The notes under the pieces were generated by a model, which was given only the letters and a program-made list of their open reading frames with translations, had not been told where the DNA came from and made no database searches. Made by a program: the position numbers and the translations under genes. Below are positions 44,960-58,699 of a stretch of DNA of 64,000 nucleotides, piece after piece. The stretch is from Membranipora membranacea (Eukaryota > Bryozoa > Gymnolaemata > Cheilostomatida > Membraniporidae). The DNA is taken from assembly GCA_914767715.1 (NCBI GenBank), contig OU612071.1, positions 13,313,493 through 13,377,492 on the forward strand, in the 5' to 3' direction. The stretch's first letter is position 1, and every line of letters starts with the position of its first letter.

Positions 44960-45110
44960 ACCCGGTATTTTTAGTTCCGTTCCACAAGGACCTGGCTAGG
45001 ATGAATGACGCACCAGTACCAAATCAGAAAAGACTGTAACTGAACCTGGACCTCACAGACCACAAGTCTGCACCCTTAACCATCAGACCACTCAAGTTGC
45101 TGAAAGGGAA
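44960..45110 (-). repeat. tRNA-derived SINE, family 2, copy 1
   Basis: The minus strand has GGTCTGATGGTTAAGGGT (box A-like) and AGGTTCAGTTAC (box B-like). The flanking ACCTGGCTAGGATGAATGAC recurs in altered form at 62985-63145, which defines a family. Confidence 0.65.
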
Positions 45111-45534
45111 TCAACCAGCTGATCTGGACGACGCAACCCTAGATCAGCCATTGTCAGCTTTGTGACAGGATATTATTGTCAATCTACAATCATCTTTAGG
45201 AATGTTTCTCATGCAGTGACAGAACAAAACAAAACAACTGTTGCTTTATCTTTTATAAAGACTTTTACAGGGGTTGGGGAATTCTCACCGCCTTTATCCA
45301 AAATTAATGAAGCTGACTTAACCTAGCAGTTACACTTAATAGGTCTGTCATTTAAATCCGGTTGTCTGTCCTAACAAAAATTTAACCATTTACTAAAAAG
45401 ATTTGGGTGAAATTTTTATTATCCTTGTCACACTTCTATTGTTGAACAGGAACACGACTCCAGAAATGATATTCATCTGGTGCGCAGAGCAAACACAGTC
45501 CATATTGCTTATATTCTGTGCATCATTATTCCCA

Positions 45535-45700
45535 TGTGCAGTCACAGCGACGTTGCGCAAAGCACATTATTGTTACATCATGTCAAGTTTTGGTGCCACT
45601 TATTCAATTCATTGTTCATGCTGTTACTGCGACATTGCGCGTAGCGTATTGGTGTTACATCATGTCATGCCAGTTATTCGAATCATTGTTCTTGCTGTTA
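45535..45700 (+). repeat. Two diverged copies of an ~80-bp tandem unit
   Basis: GCGACGTTGCGCAAAGC...TTACATCATGTCA...TTCAATTCATTGTTC is repeated as GCGACATTGCGCGTAGC...TTACATCATGTCA...TCGAATCATTGTTC. Confidence 0.7.
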
Positions 45701-45729
45701 TGTGTAGAACGAGGCTGACTTGAGATGTG

Positions 45730-48700
45730 GATGACTAGCTGTACGAGCGGATCAGGAGAAAATATCTATGATGTTGCAGCTGAGGGCCATGTTCAACAAT
45801 GCGGTAGCTTAATGTGACTTTACTTGACATTGAAATCAAGGCAAGTAAAACATTGGTCAAATGATAGTTGAAATCAGATGGACTATATGAGCTAAATATC
45901 AACTTGCAAATTTTATTTAGGATTTTTTAGAAATGCAGGCATTTCAAAGTGCACATTAAGCAGTTTCAAATCACATACGCAGCGTTCATGCCCAAAAGAT
46001 TTTGAAAATAAAGAACAGAAACACATTTGATTTTGGTTGACTCATTAATGAACAACAAACCAATTACTTTGGTTTCATTTATGTATTAGCATCACTTATA
46101 CATGTGTCAATCTTCAACATATATGCCTTAGCTTGGGGCAATGGGGGACCATTTGAGTGGCTTTGTATGACAGTTGGGTATACTTTATTACTTATTGACC
46201 AAGCTGGACTAAGTTAATATATGTTGGTTTTGGAGAGTTGAAGTGGTGATTAACGATGGCCACCTCATCAAAGTGCATAGCCGTGAACAAGCTTATAGCT
46301 TATGACTCTCTATTCTCACCCTTGTCAGTTCTCTTTCCATATCCCTGGTGGATGCTGATGCACTGGTGGCCTGGTCTTTTCATCTGATGTTGTTTATCAT
46401 AGTCGCTGCTCTGCTTTAGACAGCTTCTAGTTTATCAGAGTGAGTTTTGCGTAGGCTACTGTCCTGTTGGGAGCATGAGTATTCCAATATCACGCTATTA
46501 GTTGTTTGTATGCCTTTTTACTAAGCTTCAGGAGGCCTGAAGGTATAGTAGGCCTGAGATGGCTTTGTCCCCTAGAGACTTTTGCAATGATTTGATATGT
46601 GTTGTCATCGACATAAACAATACTGAGGGGCAGATGAGATGGATCGTGATGCTAATCAACACACAGGGGTGTCTCCATGCTTCTGGGGCCGGCCGCGAGG
46701 AGATTGTGCTAGAAAAGGCCTGAAAACAGTGCTTGCCTGGTGGTCTCCAGTGAGGACCTGAGTTGGTATACAAACCACTGTAATTTGAAGCTGTCCAATG
46801 TTTGAGAATAAGCAACACCCAATTGTGAATGGTACTGTCTCACTGTGTGCTGAGATTGGGGGCAGGCTTACAATAGTAAAAGATATATATTTTATCCATC
46901 ACAGGCTGGATGGAGGATTGTTTGTAGATTCCCTCATTAAAGAAAATGTCAACTTTTAATAGTTGAGACATTTTTACCTCTTTCCCTAGATTTTACATCT
47001 TAAGTTCCTTTGAAGGTAGCATTTTTTTCTTGCATGATATTTTCTTGCCAATAATTATAGACCCAAGACTAATCAAACCTGTTTTTAGAATGAAAGTAAT
47101 AATATGCAAACAAGTATTTTTCCTGCCCTCTCAAACTAGACCAAAGACTCTTTTCTTCTATTTGAAAGTTTGATTTCTTCGATCGTATATGCTGACACCT
47201 ATCAAGCTACTTGAATTGATTGTGTTGCTTAGAAGATTAAATCATACTCGCAGCTCAGGCGTAGTAGCAGTCACTGGCTGATTGCATGATTAGGCTAGTT
47301 ATGCGTTGTTAGACCTTGCCTTTCTATGACATGCAAGCAGATTAACTGTTGTGAATGTTTTTTTTCTAGATTTTCTCCTTGAAATGGGATAGCAGGTTTT
47401 GCAAGATTTTCATAATGTTTCTTGGTCGGCATCATTGCTCAATTTGATTGTCTTTGTAAAAAATTTTCCTCAGGCAAAGTTTTCATTTTTCAAACGTGTT
47501 GTTTCGGCTTACTTTAAATCCTGGGATGTATGTTCTTGCTGGTGTGTTTACCTTCGCCAATCTTTTTTATTAATTTTTCACACACAGTGGGTAGGATTGT
47601 GAAAACCTACAGAAGAGTTTCAGATTTTACCGCTGATCATGGCTGATGAGCGGAGATTGATATCTCCTTTTCTATTTCTGACCTTCCAGAACTAGCCTCC
47701 TATGAATTTAGAGTCATTATTATTTTGTTAGCAACTCGCTACTCAACTGATTTCCGAATAATGGTCCTTTGATTAGATTGTGGTTCGGGTAATGATAGGT
47801 CGTACACATGCTGCAATTAACAGTTTACTATAGTATTTTGTGGTTATCCCGATGATCAACGTTTACCCCCTCATCTATTCTGTTGATGTAAGGAGTTGGT
47901 TTCAATACTAAATTAAACTGTTCAATACAAATAAAAAGTACACTATGATCTTGTCTGCAAAGTAAAATACTTATTTCCTAAAGCCAATTTATTTGTCAGA
48001 TTAAAGGAACTAGCTAGGTAAGCAAATGCAGAGATACATGCTGTAGAGGCCGAAACTTTATAGCATGCTCTTTCTGGTAGGCTGTGCGAAACCTGCACAA
48101 ATCTCACTAGAATTTCAAAAAAGTAGAAAATCCAAAGACACAGAAAAATAAGTGCTGGAGTAAATTCAAATAATCTGAATGCTTAACCTTAATAGTGTGT
48201 ATAGCTTCCTAATAGGCACTACGCCTTGTAAAACTTGAACGTGGAGTGACAACAAAAAATACAGTAATGGTAAACTAAATTCATAGCGACTTTGCTAGAA
48301 TTCCCTTGATGTGATCACCTCCAGCTCATAGGACAAATAAGTATGTGTTGTTGTTATTTTATTGCATCATGATTTGTCTCATATTGATGCAGAAGGTGTC
48401 TGTCTCATTTTTTGGTAAACATTATGGGAAGAAAGCCTCCAGAAACAGTTCCGAGCTCATTGAACGTGATAAGGTTTCATAACTATAGCATTCAAGGACA
48501 AATTTGCGGTGTCATCATTTACTGGTAAACCATGTGCAGAAATAAATTATTTATGTAACTAAAAAGGGCATGGGAACCACATTGAATTAATTGTCACACG
48601 GGCAAAAACATAGGCTAGCATGGTAATTGATTTGAATGAAACTATTTGCAAGGGAAATCCGATTAGGAAGCCTTGATTTTTCTCTCACATTTTTTGGTAA

Positions 48701-49190
48701 TTTGTGATTGGCCAGCAGGCCGGTCATAAATGCTTTTTGTCTTTCTCGTTCTCAGCGAGGCACTTGTCTTACTAGTTTAATGTCAAAATTCAAATATGGA
48801 ATTGTTGATAGCAGCCTTTGAGTTGCTTTGAATTTTGGGTCTAGGTCGTTATTTTGATATCGCTTGAGGTATCGGCAATGTCTGAGGATTAAACATTTGC
48901 TTTTAGAACAATTTAATTATTCAAGCATTCATTGTTTTACTATGTGTACAAAGGGAGTGATCGTGTTGCGTGCACAAGCATGGACAAATAATCTTTGCAT
49001 AAATTTAGTGTTACGAAGTGCTTGATGGCCCAATCTGGTATTGAGGGAGATCCTAGACTAGATATATTGATATAATTAGAAAGGGTCATAGGCTACAGTC
49101 ACCACTTAACCTAAAAGTTGTAAGAATCTACAGGTCACAGCTTTTAATATAAAGGAAAATATGGTATTGTATCAAGGTCACAAATGAACT
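45730..49190. other. No supported gene
   Basis: No frame with convincing splice sites was found. A minus-strand frame at 46818-46528 includes a more GC-rich stretch (about 46680-46760) but no recognised domain. Confidence 0.35.
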
Positions 49191-49193
49191 TAC

Positions 49194-52100
49194 AGTACTT
49201 TTCATTAGACACAACTCTACAACACGCCCATCAGCATCGTCAAAGAATTCTCTCTCTTGGGTTGTATTCTCCTGAAACAAGAATACATACTTATATGACA
49301 TTCTTAGTACCATATAGCTGAGCTACAGGGCTACAGAAGCTACATAACTTTTGTACATGAGTTTGCCTGGGCTAGGTGTAATTGGAATGAGCTTTGAAAC
49401 ATTTCACCATCCAGAAAAGTATATCCTTATATTGTATCAAATATAATTAACATATTGTTCTTGTCAACATTATAGTGGTATTCTTTCACTATAAACAGGA
49501 AAAATGTCTACCAAAATAACAGGTACAGTCTGTGGCTGCCTTTGATTTTATATGTATATCGCTGCAGCCTTCACCTTCAAACCTGGTATCAGAGCACAAT
49601 TGGCATACATCACAGGTTAGCCTATAGCTAGGTAAAACATTGATGAATACTTACACCATTGACGCTTGGTACAAGAGCTTGATAGCATGTTGATTTCTTC
49701 TACAATTTATTGAGGAATTATGAGCGTTTTAATATCAGAGTAATATAGATAACTAATAGTCATGAGAAATGGGTGCCAGCCTTAGTTGGTATTGAGGAAA
49801 TTCCTTCACTAGATATTGCGATATAATATAATAATAATAATAATAATAATATTTTCAATTTTATTTGCTGATCGAGTCAAAAATGACATATAAGACTGTG
49901 CATAAAACAAATGTCGTAATGAATTAGGTCAGCGTGTAAAAAAAATAGTTTTATCAAATAGGGCAGTTCTTTTAAATGATTGACAGTCTATAACAAGAAA
50001 AGGTCGTCATTAGTGATCTTCATTTGAGGAAACTCTTGCAATGCAACGGAAACATAAGATCTGGAGATCTACATTAAGTTGATTAAAAGGTTGATTAAAA
50101 TCCGGTGGCATATCACTCGCCCATCCCGAGGCATGGGCGGCGAAATATTAATGCCTTAATGGCAAGGCCACAATATCTGCGCCAATTTCAGTTTGCAGGC
50201 AGGTCGGAGCACACCTGGGGGCCAACCAATCCCCAGTAGAAGATGGACTGTAGCGGGATTCGAACCCACGACCTTCAACACTTGCGTGTTGAAGTCTGGC
50301 GCTCTAACCAACTGAGCCACCTCCTACTCCTCCTACTCCTAAGTTCATCAAGTTCAGTTAGTAAATCAGCTGGAAATATTGCTACAGGCATAAAAAATCT
50401 AAGAATTGTAAGATTCAGGTCACAGCAGATGTAGATGCAACTTGAATCGTATTAGTGGTTGTATTTGGAGACGAGTCTCCAACATATTCTTCAGTTGCGG
50501 TTGCTTCAGTTGCCTTCTCCTGGAAGTAGAATCAATGGACTTATGCATATTAATATTGAAAATCCTTTATATCAGGAGAAGGCTACATAAGTGACACAAC
50601 ATTAAGAACAGGAGTTGATCCAGGGTAAATTACAGTAGAAAAATGCTGAGTCCTGAGGCGCTTAATTGAACGTGTAGAAACCATGAGCTACTGCTCTTAG
50701 AGCAGATTCATTCATTTTACATTCCTGAATTTTTGCAGTATCAAATCTAACCGTCTGATTTATTGATGCATTCTGAAAAACTAAAATCCAATGAACCATT
50801 ATTATAAACAATAATACATGAGTCATACTTCTTGAATTTGAGATTTGTCTTGTAATTTGATAAAATGGTGATGGTTATCAGTTGAGGTGTAGTGAATTGT
50901 ACTTAAAGGGCAACCAAGGTTTCAAACAACTTCTCATCGATGGCCATTGATTAATAGCAGATTGCACCTTCTGCATGGGGAAAAAGACAAAATATAATTA
51001 GGATGGTTATTCAGCCAGAATTCTTGTGAAACATTTCTTCCATCAGGTACTCAAACTCAGCTAAAAGAGGATACCACATAGCAGTTTCCTGTTCCTGTTA
51101 TTATTTAGCCTGTGCTCTATAATTATCACAGCAAAGTCTTGGAACCTCCCCTAAACTGAAGTGTTACCCAGCTTAGAGTCAGCAACTACTTTGAGTTTTG
51201 CATCGCATAATACACAAAGCTGATGCTTTCCAGCACATTATTTGCTACCCATTAATGCATTGCTGCGAAACCTTGGTTGCCCTTTAAGTATATGATAAAC
51301 ATGATAATTTTCACATATAATATGATAAAAGAATAAAATTTTCACAACCACCATTGTTTAAAAATCTCGCGCAAGCACAATACAATTTATCACTGTGAAC
51401 TACATGTTTGTGAAAGGACAGTAAATTTTCATTAATTAGGACTTATTGAGACAGAGACATCATTTTCCTTTTCAACATTACTCTCTGCTCAGATAAGTAT
51501 TATGATGTCAATTTTAGCGGACTGTTACATACTGTACACTGTTACCAATGACACAAGGGAGAAAGACATGAATATTTTGTACTTCTAGGCCATTCTGGAG
51601 AAAATTGAAATGAATTTGAGAATAAAAGCAATTTCAGTAATATTCACATCACTAATACATGATGTTAATATTAAGATATTGTCACAAGGTGTCATATATT
51701 TGATACCAGCATTATCAGAGTATTTGGTTATTCTCTTCCATTCCAAATCAAATTGATATCAGTATGAGAAGATAAGCAATTTAAACAATATGAAAAGATG
51801 AATGAATATTGAATATGGTATTGTAAAAATCAATATAAGCGATATTAACATTTTGATATGTTCAGTTGTAATAGTATAAGTATTATAAAATCAATCAAAT
51901 TAGACAAAGATAAATTGGATAAATCAAAAAATAAGAGCTCGCGTATGCTCAATTGTAAAATTGACAATATAAAGATAAATATTATATTTTTTCAAGACCT
52001 TGAATAACATCGACATTTAAACGGATTCACTGCAGCAAGTTCTGACGCGTATTTCAATACTTACCTCATTCCAATTTGCATGCACTTCGACATCTGGTCT

Positions 52101-52387
52101 CAAAACCAGTGTGCTTAACACATCTGCACTTCGTTACTGCATGCTGTGATTTTAATGTCAATGTGGGGCGGCAAAGCAGTGTCAACAAGTCTATAAAACA
52201 TTACCATTGAGATAAAAATAGAATCGACTGTTGTCCCTGATGGTTGAACAGCGAAAGTAGTGGACAGTTTATTTCCATACCATAGTCCAGAACATGTACC
52301 ATAATTAAAATCTGTTGATATAGCAATATTTGTTTTCAGTGGATGGTCCAACAGATCAATCCATTTCTTAATGTCATCACCAACCAT
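49194..52387 (-). CDS. Candidate gene of small phase-0 exons, unknown family
   Basis: Minus-strand exons: 52387-52065 (ATG start, MVGDDIKKWIDLL; ends EVHANWNE at gtaagt, but a one-frame shift near 52110 is needed between its two halves), 50772-50662 (after TTTTTCAG; NASINQTVRFDT, ending in TAA), 50519-50424 (ACTTCCAG acceptor; Thr-rich EKATEATATEEYVGDSSP), 49699-49655 (15 codons, KKSTCYQALVPSVNG, perfect gtaagt) and 49271-49194 (26 codons, ENTTQEREFFDDADGRVVEL, perfect gtaagt). All join in phase 0, as in proteins built from interchangeable short exons. Because 50772-50662 has its own stop, it may be an alternative terminal exon or belong to another gene. No domain was recognised; the acidic, Thr-rich text suggests an extracellular stalk. 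Confidence 0.4.
50080..50335 (-). repeat. tRNA-derived SINE, family 1, copy 1
   Basis: The minus strand has GGCTCAGTTGGTTAGAGC and GGGTTCGAATCCC. Between them is an unusually long 9-bp stem CTTCAACAC-GCAA-GTGTTGAAG. The body (GCAGGCAGGTCGGAGCACAC on the plus strand) recurs at 58235-58385. Confidence 0.75.
50907..51283. mobile_element. 377-bp TTAA-flanked MITE, copy 2
   Basis: Same family as 2181-2557: same length, same inverted termini, and TTAA at 50903-50906 and 51284-51287. The two copies differ by scattered substitutions only. It lies within the presumed first intron of a minus-strand candidate gene. Confidence 0.8.
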
Positions 52388-52577
52388 AGTTTAGTGTAAG
52401 CATAAATATTATTATTAGTTTCCATGAATGGGGGGTTCTTCTCATTCACAGCACCAGGTAGATAAATACCCTAAAGAATATCATGCCATGGTGAATTGTG
52501 TCATCGTTGGTTGTATCGGTGCTGCCAATTCAGTCACCGGTTCAAGCACATCAATAATGCTTATGAGACAGATTAAC

Positions 52578-53660
52578 GTGATATATCGCCTTTCAGTTTC
52601 TCAGGCACTACTTGTCCCATCTCAAAAATTCCTTCACTGACACGTTGCCAGTAGTATGACTTATGTTTAAAACCGCATGTTCTTAACATGATTTATTGTA
52701 CATTAACTAAAATGCATTGAAAACGAATAGGCACCAATGGGCAAAATGATACAGTAAATTATGTTACGCAAAACGCGTGATGAAAATCTAAGCAGTATTA
52801 CATGCAAAGCACATTGTGTACAACAATGGATCAACTTTTTTAGGTGATTGTTTAGCATGGAAAGAGAAATTTTTATGCTCATAACTTCTCTACTACTGAA
52901 TTTATCATCAGCGCCACAATCAAAACCTCGGAAATACTCTCTAGTTTAATGGAAGCTAGTGTGTATAACATGTTGATTAACCTATTTTCTGTTTTCGGCT
53001 GGAAAAGAGTGCAAGTTTTGGACCAAATAAAGCTGGTTTAGCCACAAAAAATCCAAACATCTCAAGATTTAAAGCCATAATCAACAATCGTTTCGATAAA
53101 ACCTAGACAATCTCCTGTTGTTCATCATCCTGACAACAAATTTGACCGACATCTTTCTGATTTTCTGATTTTTGGCTGGAAAATTTTGACTTAAATTAGT
53201 TAAAATTTGAGTTATTATCTGTTACAGTTGTGACAACCAGAATCTGTAAGCTTGCAAGATTATTGATTGAAGTGACAGTTCAAGACCAAAATGTTATATT
53301 GATTTGGAAATTTTAGTTTCTGCATTATTGGGGTCGCATATAATGAGGGGTCAGAAATGGCCCTATTACCATTGCAAAAATCTATTTCAAGTCTCGAAGA
53401 CAGGAGGCCTAAAATCATAAAGTTTCACCAAAATGTCACTCCTCCAGTTAGTGCCATGCCTCCTCTTTATGTTGAAAGCATAAACTAATCAAATACCTCA
53501 AAAACAACTCACAGAGGGCACAATTTAAAAAGGGCACTTTTCTTTCCCAAAATGAGCTTCCAGAGGTCACTGCGACTCAACGTCAAATATTTAGGAGGTT
53601 TCAACTGTGAAAATAAGTATTAGACATGATCACCAATACAATATTAAAAAGTTTTAAAAA
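52578..53660. repeat. Dispersed repeat, copy A
   Basis: Aligns with 60970-61680. Shared stretches include GGACCAAATAAAGCT, GTTTAGCCACAAAAA, GGGGTCGCAT and GTCAGAAATGGCCCT. Copy A has extra sequence between about 52645 and 52975. No conserved coding frame. Confidence 0.75.
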
Positions 53661-53699
53661 GCGATATATCACACTAAAGGGAGATTAAAAGGATATAAT

Positions 53700-56400
53700 T
53701 TGGAAATACAAGAAAAGCATTTGTTGCATGCCCAAAAGTTGGAGTGACAGTTATGTTGAAAGCTATGCTGTTAATGGATGACAGACTAATAAATGATTTT
53801 ATAGGATATAATAAGGAAATGCATGGAAATCATAAGCAGTTTTACAGAGCCAAAAATATTGAATGTAATATTAAGTCCAAAGCTACGATGTCAATGGCGA
53901 AGATATGAATTGATAAATTTGTGTCTTCATTGTAGTAAGTCAGTGCAGGAGTTTTTTTCTCCTGGACGGTTTGTGTATTCTACCTGACCTTCGTGTGTTG
54001 CAGTGGTATCATCATAGCCTGGTGGTTTCAAATCGGCTTTTGGAAATGGTCTTTTTCAATGATTCAAATACTCATAGTTTTACTAGTGATTAGGAATTTA
54101 TTGTGCATAATAATGTGAGGTATATACGTAGATTTAAAAACATTATAGATAGGTCATTGTGTGCCCCTGTCTATCCAATAATATGATAGCTACTTTAGCC
54201 TCAGAACTAGGAATTTTAGCAATTTAGACCATAAGTCTGGGTGTCACATGACTGTTAGTAAAACGACCTTCCAACCAATCATGTTCTTACAACATTGTGA
54301 TTTACTCAGTATAGCCTTCTCTCATTGGACACTTTCTGATAAGGTTAACATCATTGAAGGTAAAGTTGAGTTAAGTGATGGACATGTCTTATTAATTGTT
54401 GCATTACTACATGTACTTTCCTTCAGTAACTACTTTCTACATACATTCTTTTAATGCATAGAAAACTAGAGTTGCCTCTACTTTGTGTGGAGTGTAAACA
54501 GGGTCCAAATGGTTGTTATATCTGAAACCAGGGGCTTTAGAATAACTGATACAACTAAACTCAATACAATTGATAGAACAAGCTCACCTCAAATCACTGT
54601 TACAAATGTCTGACTTGCTCAAGCAAGACCTTCTCAGTACAGAGCTATCGGTGGATTGTCCTCTCTACTAGCTGCCGGTCTTTTGGCTGACTCTACAAGT
54701 AATATAATCCTCTTATGAGTAATCTGGCTGTCCTCATGAGTATACATGTTGTACAGTAATCAGTCATAAGAAGAGTCCCTTTCCCAATCTTGCCTTCTTC
54801 ATTTTCCTTTTGTTTTTAGGTTTTTATAGTTTTTTTTTTGTAGTTTTTTGTGTTTTTTGTTTGGATCCATAATAAATAATAATAATATATATATATGTAG
54901 TTGATACAAAGGTATAATGCGATACCTCAGTACGAAATATAATAGTATAGTCTGCACTCTCTGTTTGCCGCTATGTGACTGACTGGTTTCTGGCTGAGAC
55001 ATGTTATTGTTGGGCTCTCGGTGCACACGCAGACATGTAACAAATGGTTTCGATGCATTTATTGGCAAGAGAGCAACCCATCTCCCCTCCCCTGGAAAAG
55101 AATAGCAGTTTATGATGTATAACACCAAATTGATGATGAGTTGTCCTCTCACCTATCATGAGAAGACAACTCTTGATAATACCACATATTTGGTATTTAT
55201 TGCGGTATATATTGTGGTATTTGACATACCAGCTGGGATTATGGGGCATATCCACATCCCTCATCCCAAGAGAAAATAACAGGGAGTACCTTGGCCAAAA
55301 AGATAATGCATCAGGCTTGGATAAATCAAGACGACAAACTATTTCAAAGGAAAACTAACTTTGTTTATTTCAGTGCAACATGGTACAGGAAATATATATT
55401 TTAGCAAACTCTTCTGCTTTTAAGGGCGATGAACTTTTTCTTAGCCCTCTGAAAATTAAATAATGCTCTCTCAGGGCTTTAAATGTTTATTAGCATGGAG
55501 TTGTCCAGATAAGTTTCAGCCAGACAGTTTCTCAGTGCTACTCTCCCACAGGTTTTTTATGTTGCGATATTGGTTATCATTATATATGTGGTACAGCCTG
55601 ATCGTTCCATCTCTCGGGCCCATGTTAACGAGTCTGCTCACTGTGCTAATGATAGCCTCCCACTCTGATTGAAGCATTGTCCTCTATATATCAAAACACC
55701 CGAAGAGAAATAAAGTTTAGAACATTTGTTCACCAAGATACACCTAACAAGCTAAATGTAGCGATTCTTACAATAAAGTAGGACCTCGATGTTTGAGCAG
55801 CAACACACATCGTAGATAACCAGGGTATTATTGTTGGATTAACATTTGGCTTTAAGACATTCATATATAAAATGCAGCGAACGGAAATAAGGATCTGTTT
55901 ATAGTTATTTATACCAACCTCCGACTGAGCCTGTCTATAGCTATCATTATCCTCATACCCACTGGGCCACTACCACTGCAAATTGTGGCTGTCCCTTCAA
56001 CCACCATTGTTTTTTTTATCTGGGAATCTGTGGCACATATTGCGAGCCACCTCATCTAGGTAGGGCATATGGACCTGAAATAATCATAAGATGCAATCTT
56101 GTCATATGACTCACAATGGCTATTTTTTGTTAATTTGAAGAACCTGACCTGACTAGTTCTCTCCTTTGCTCTAGCAGGATGATCTGCCACACTCAATGAG
56201 TGTGTACAGACCAATAGTAGGTCAGTTATTGTTCTTAACTTCATGAATCTCTGATAGATCGCAGAACATGCTACTTGTTGGTCTGTTGAGAACTTAATTC
56301 ATAACATCAATCAGTCAAGAACATATATACTATATAGAACTATATTTACAATTAAGGTTGTTATCAATAAGCTGGTATTGAATAAGTAGAGCTTCAGCAG
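53700..56400. other. No supported gene
   Basis: Open frames here lack splice context. A minus-strand frame from 56244 (MKLRTITDLLLVCTHS) looks like a secretory leader and ends near a gtcagg site, but no partner exon was found. Confidence 0.3.
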
Positions 56401-56539
56401 TTACAACTTACCAGTGAAATCTTCTTTCACCATGCTATATTGAATATTAGTCATCATATATTACTTTGGAGTTGCCCCACCATACATAAATGAAGGCAAC
56501 TCCCATTTTTACATGTAGTTGGAATACAAAGGTATTTGT

Positions 56540-56770
56540 CTGATTTACAATCTTCGTCTTCCCACGGTGAGGTCACAATATGGTGCGAGGTAAATTTGAA
56601 CTTTTAAATATTTTATAGTGTCATTCACCCAAACACTGATTACTGGAAGCCACAAACTATAAATCTTTAGGTATGCAAAACAAGCCTTGTCATATTTTGT
56701 GCACAGAGCCACATCAATAGCTCAAGTTACACAACATTCTGAATAATTTATGCACTGATGATATGGTGCA
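56540..56770. repeat. Dispersed repeat family, copy 1
   Basis: Carries AGTGTCATTCACC, ACTGATTACT, CACAAACTATAAATCTT and GATATGGTGCAC, shared with 58700-58975 and, in a longer version, 57600-58070. Confidence 0.7.
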
Positions 56771-57599
56771 CAATATTATTGTTGTACTGTTGGCACAGTT
56801 GTACTTTTGTTGAATGGGATAACAGCTGATACTACTGGCATGGGAAGTTTCTTATTAAATCTGAGCATGAGCTCATTGAATGTCAGATGTGATTTATTAA
56901 AATGGTGGAGTGGAACTGATTATTGGCATATCAACCTGGCTTAGCATCAATCATCAATCAGCTGACATTAATTCTATAATAGCCTACACCAGTCTTGCAA
57001 TATGCTATCAGATACCGACAAAACAAGTCTAGAGAGAATCCAGCGGCTTCTACTCTGATTACGCTGCACTTCTCTTTGAACATAGGCTTGACAACCTAGC
57101 ACTGCCAAAAATCTTAACTTAACTGCACACATCTTGCAGCCAATACGGCACACAAATTGCCAATGGCGATCCCAAACCCCATTAAATTCCTGTATTAAAG
57201 TAAATACAAACATAATCTTTGCTCACGATCGAAAGATAGATAAACACTGCCAATCTAAGTGTAGAACCACCAAGAGACAAAAAACCTTTAAATATGCAAA
57301 TTTTCAAATCATGCAGCTCATTTTATTTTGTTTCTCCAATTGTGTGCCGTATTTCGACGCTATCAACCTATTATAGGGAGAATATGAGGAATAGGCACTA
57401 AAAAAACTTCAACATCAGTCAGGGATTCTAGTCAGCATTTGGCCATTGTAGTCCTCTATAAAGATGCCATCCGGTTTTAATTTTGTAATGTAGATTTTAA
57501 AACAGATAAAATTTTGATAGCGAGCATTTCAAACCCTTAATGTTATCAACCAAGACATCTATGGCCAAAGTTGCACTAAGGTATTTGTTTGATCTAAAT

Positions 57600-58070
57600 T
57601 ATTTGTCTTCTCACGGAGAAGTCGCAAGGTGGTGCAAGGTGCATTTGAAGTCTTGAAGATTTTATGGTATCATTTGCTCAAACACTGTTTACAGGGCCGT
57701 AGATAAGAAAAGTTTATATGGGAGGCAAAACTCCGAGGCAATCCAAATCATCACCAGGAGGGGTGCTGTTAGTTCCTCCCCAAGCAATTTAAGGCGTTTA
57801 ATTAGCAAATGCAAATCCCAGAGAGCTGATTCTGACATGGATTATTTAACTATAGTGTTTTAGGCTACTCTATTTAGCTTTCTCCTATTTAGCTTCTAGA
57901 ACTACGGACCTGGTTTACTTCGGAGCCACAACTATCACTCTTTAGGCATGGAAGACAAGCCTCTACATAATTTTCCCCCAGAGATCTCAGAGTTTTCAGC
58001 CAGACAAGGTCACCACATCAATGGCTAAAGCTACACAGTGACTTTGAATAATTCAGGCACTGATGATATG
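57600..58070. repeat. Dispersed repeat family, copy 2 (long form)
   Basis: Begins and ends like the copies at 56540 and 58700. In the middle (about 57710-57890) it holds a segment also found at 18955-19130. Either this is the ancestral long form or a nested insertion. Confidence 0.65.
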
Positions 58071-58234
58071 ATCGGCTGTTTGTGACAAGCATTAAGATTC
58101 TTCAATGGCATAATAACATACTGTATCATGTAGGATGTATTTTATTAAAAACTGATAAAGATCTTATCTCTCATCACATGCCACATCCTCAAACATTGGA
58201 AGCCAATTGCGTTGCCTTAGTCGTTATATCTATG

Positions 58235-58385
58235 ACGGGTTGCTCTCTGTTTGCAGGCAGGTCAGTCGGAGCACACCTTGGGGCCAACCAAACCCCTGTA
58301 GTCGTTGTACCACAGTGGGATTTGAACCCACGACCTTCAACATTTGCAAGGTATAGCATTCTTACCAACTGAGCCACTTCCTACT
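58235..58385 (-). repeat. tRNA-derived SINE, family 1, copy 2
   Basis: Shares the GGCTCAGTTGGTAAGAA head, GGGTTCAAATCCC and the plus-strand body GTCGGAGCACAC...GGGGCCAACCAA with 50080-50335. A minus-strand frame over it (MAQLVRMLYLANVEGRGF) is the usual translation of a tRNA-derived repeat, not a protein. Confidence 0.75.
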
Positions 58386-58699
58386 CCATGCTTGCATACA
58401 TGACAGATCGTGAACAAGCATAGGGCTATTATAATCAGGCACATTTCTCAACAACTCTGCAATGGACCACTTATGAAACTTTTCATGAGCAGCTAGCCAG
58501 ATTTTTTTGAAGGCTGTCACCCTGACATAAATTAATACATAGCGTTCAATATGTCAGGTCCAAAAACTTACATAGAGTAATAAACTAACACTTCTCCAAG
58601 AATAGACACACTTTGTATATTACACTGATCGGTGGATTCATTTCAATGATTTACAGCCTTTCATGTGGTCAACCCACACACTTTTGCCAAAATCGTAAT

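Noticed and set aside
45403-45723. 106-codon plus frame
   Set aside because: It crosses a two-copy tandem repeat and lacks splice support in that frame; a different frame from 45451 is the better, still weak, candidate.
58189-58377. 62-codon minus frame with MAQLVRMLYLANVEGRGF
   Set aside because: This is the usual translation of a tRNA-derived SINE; the same sequence occurs as a repeat at 50.1-50.3 kb.
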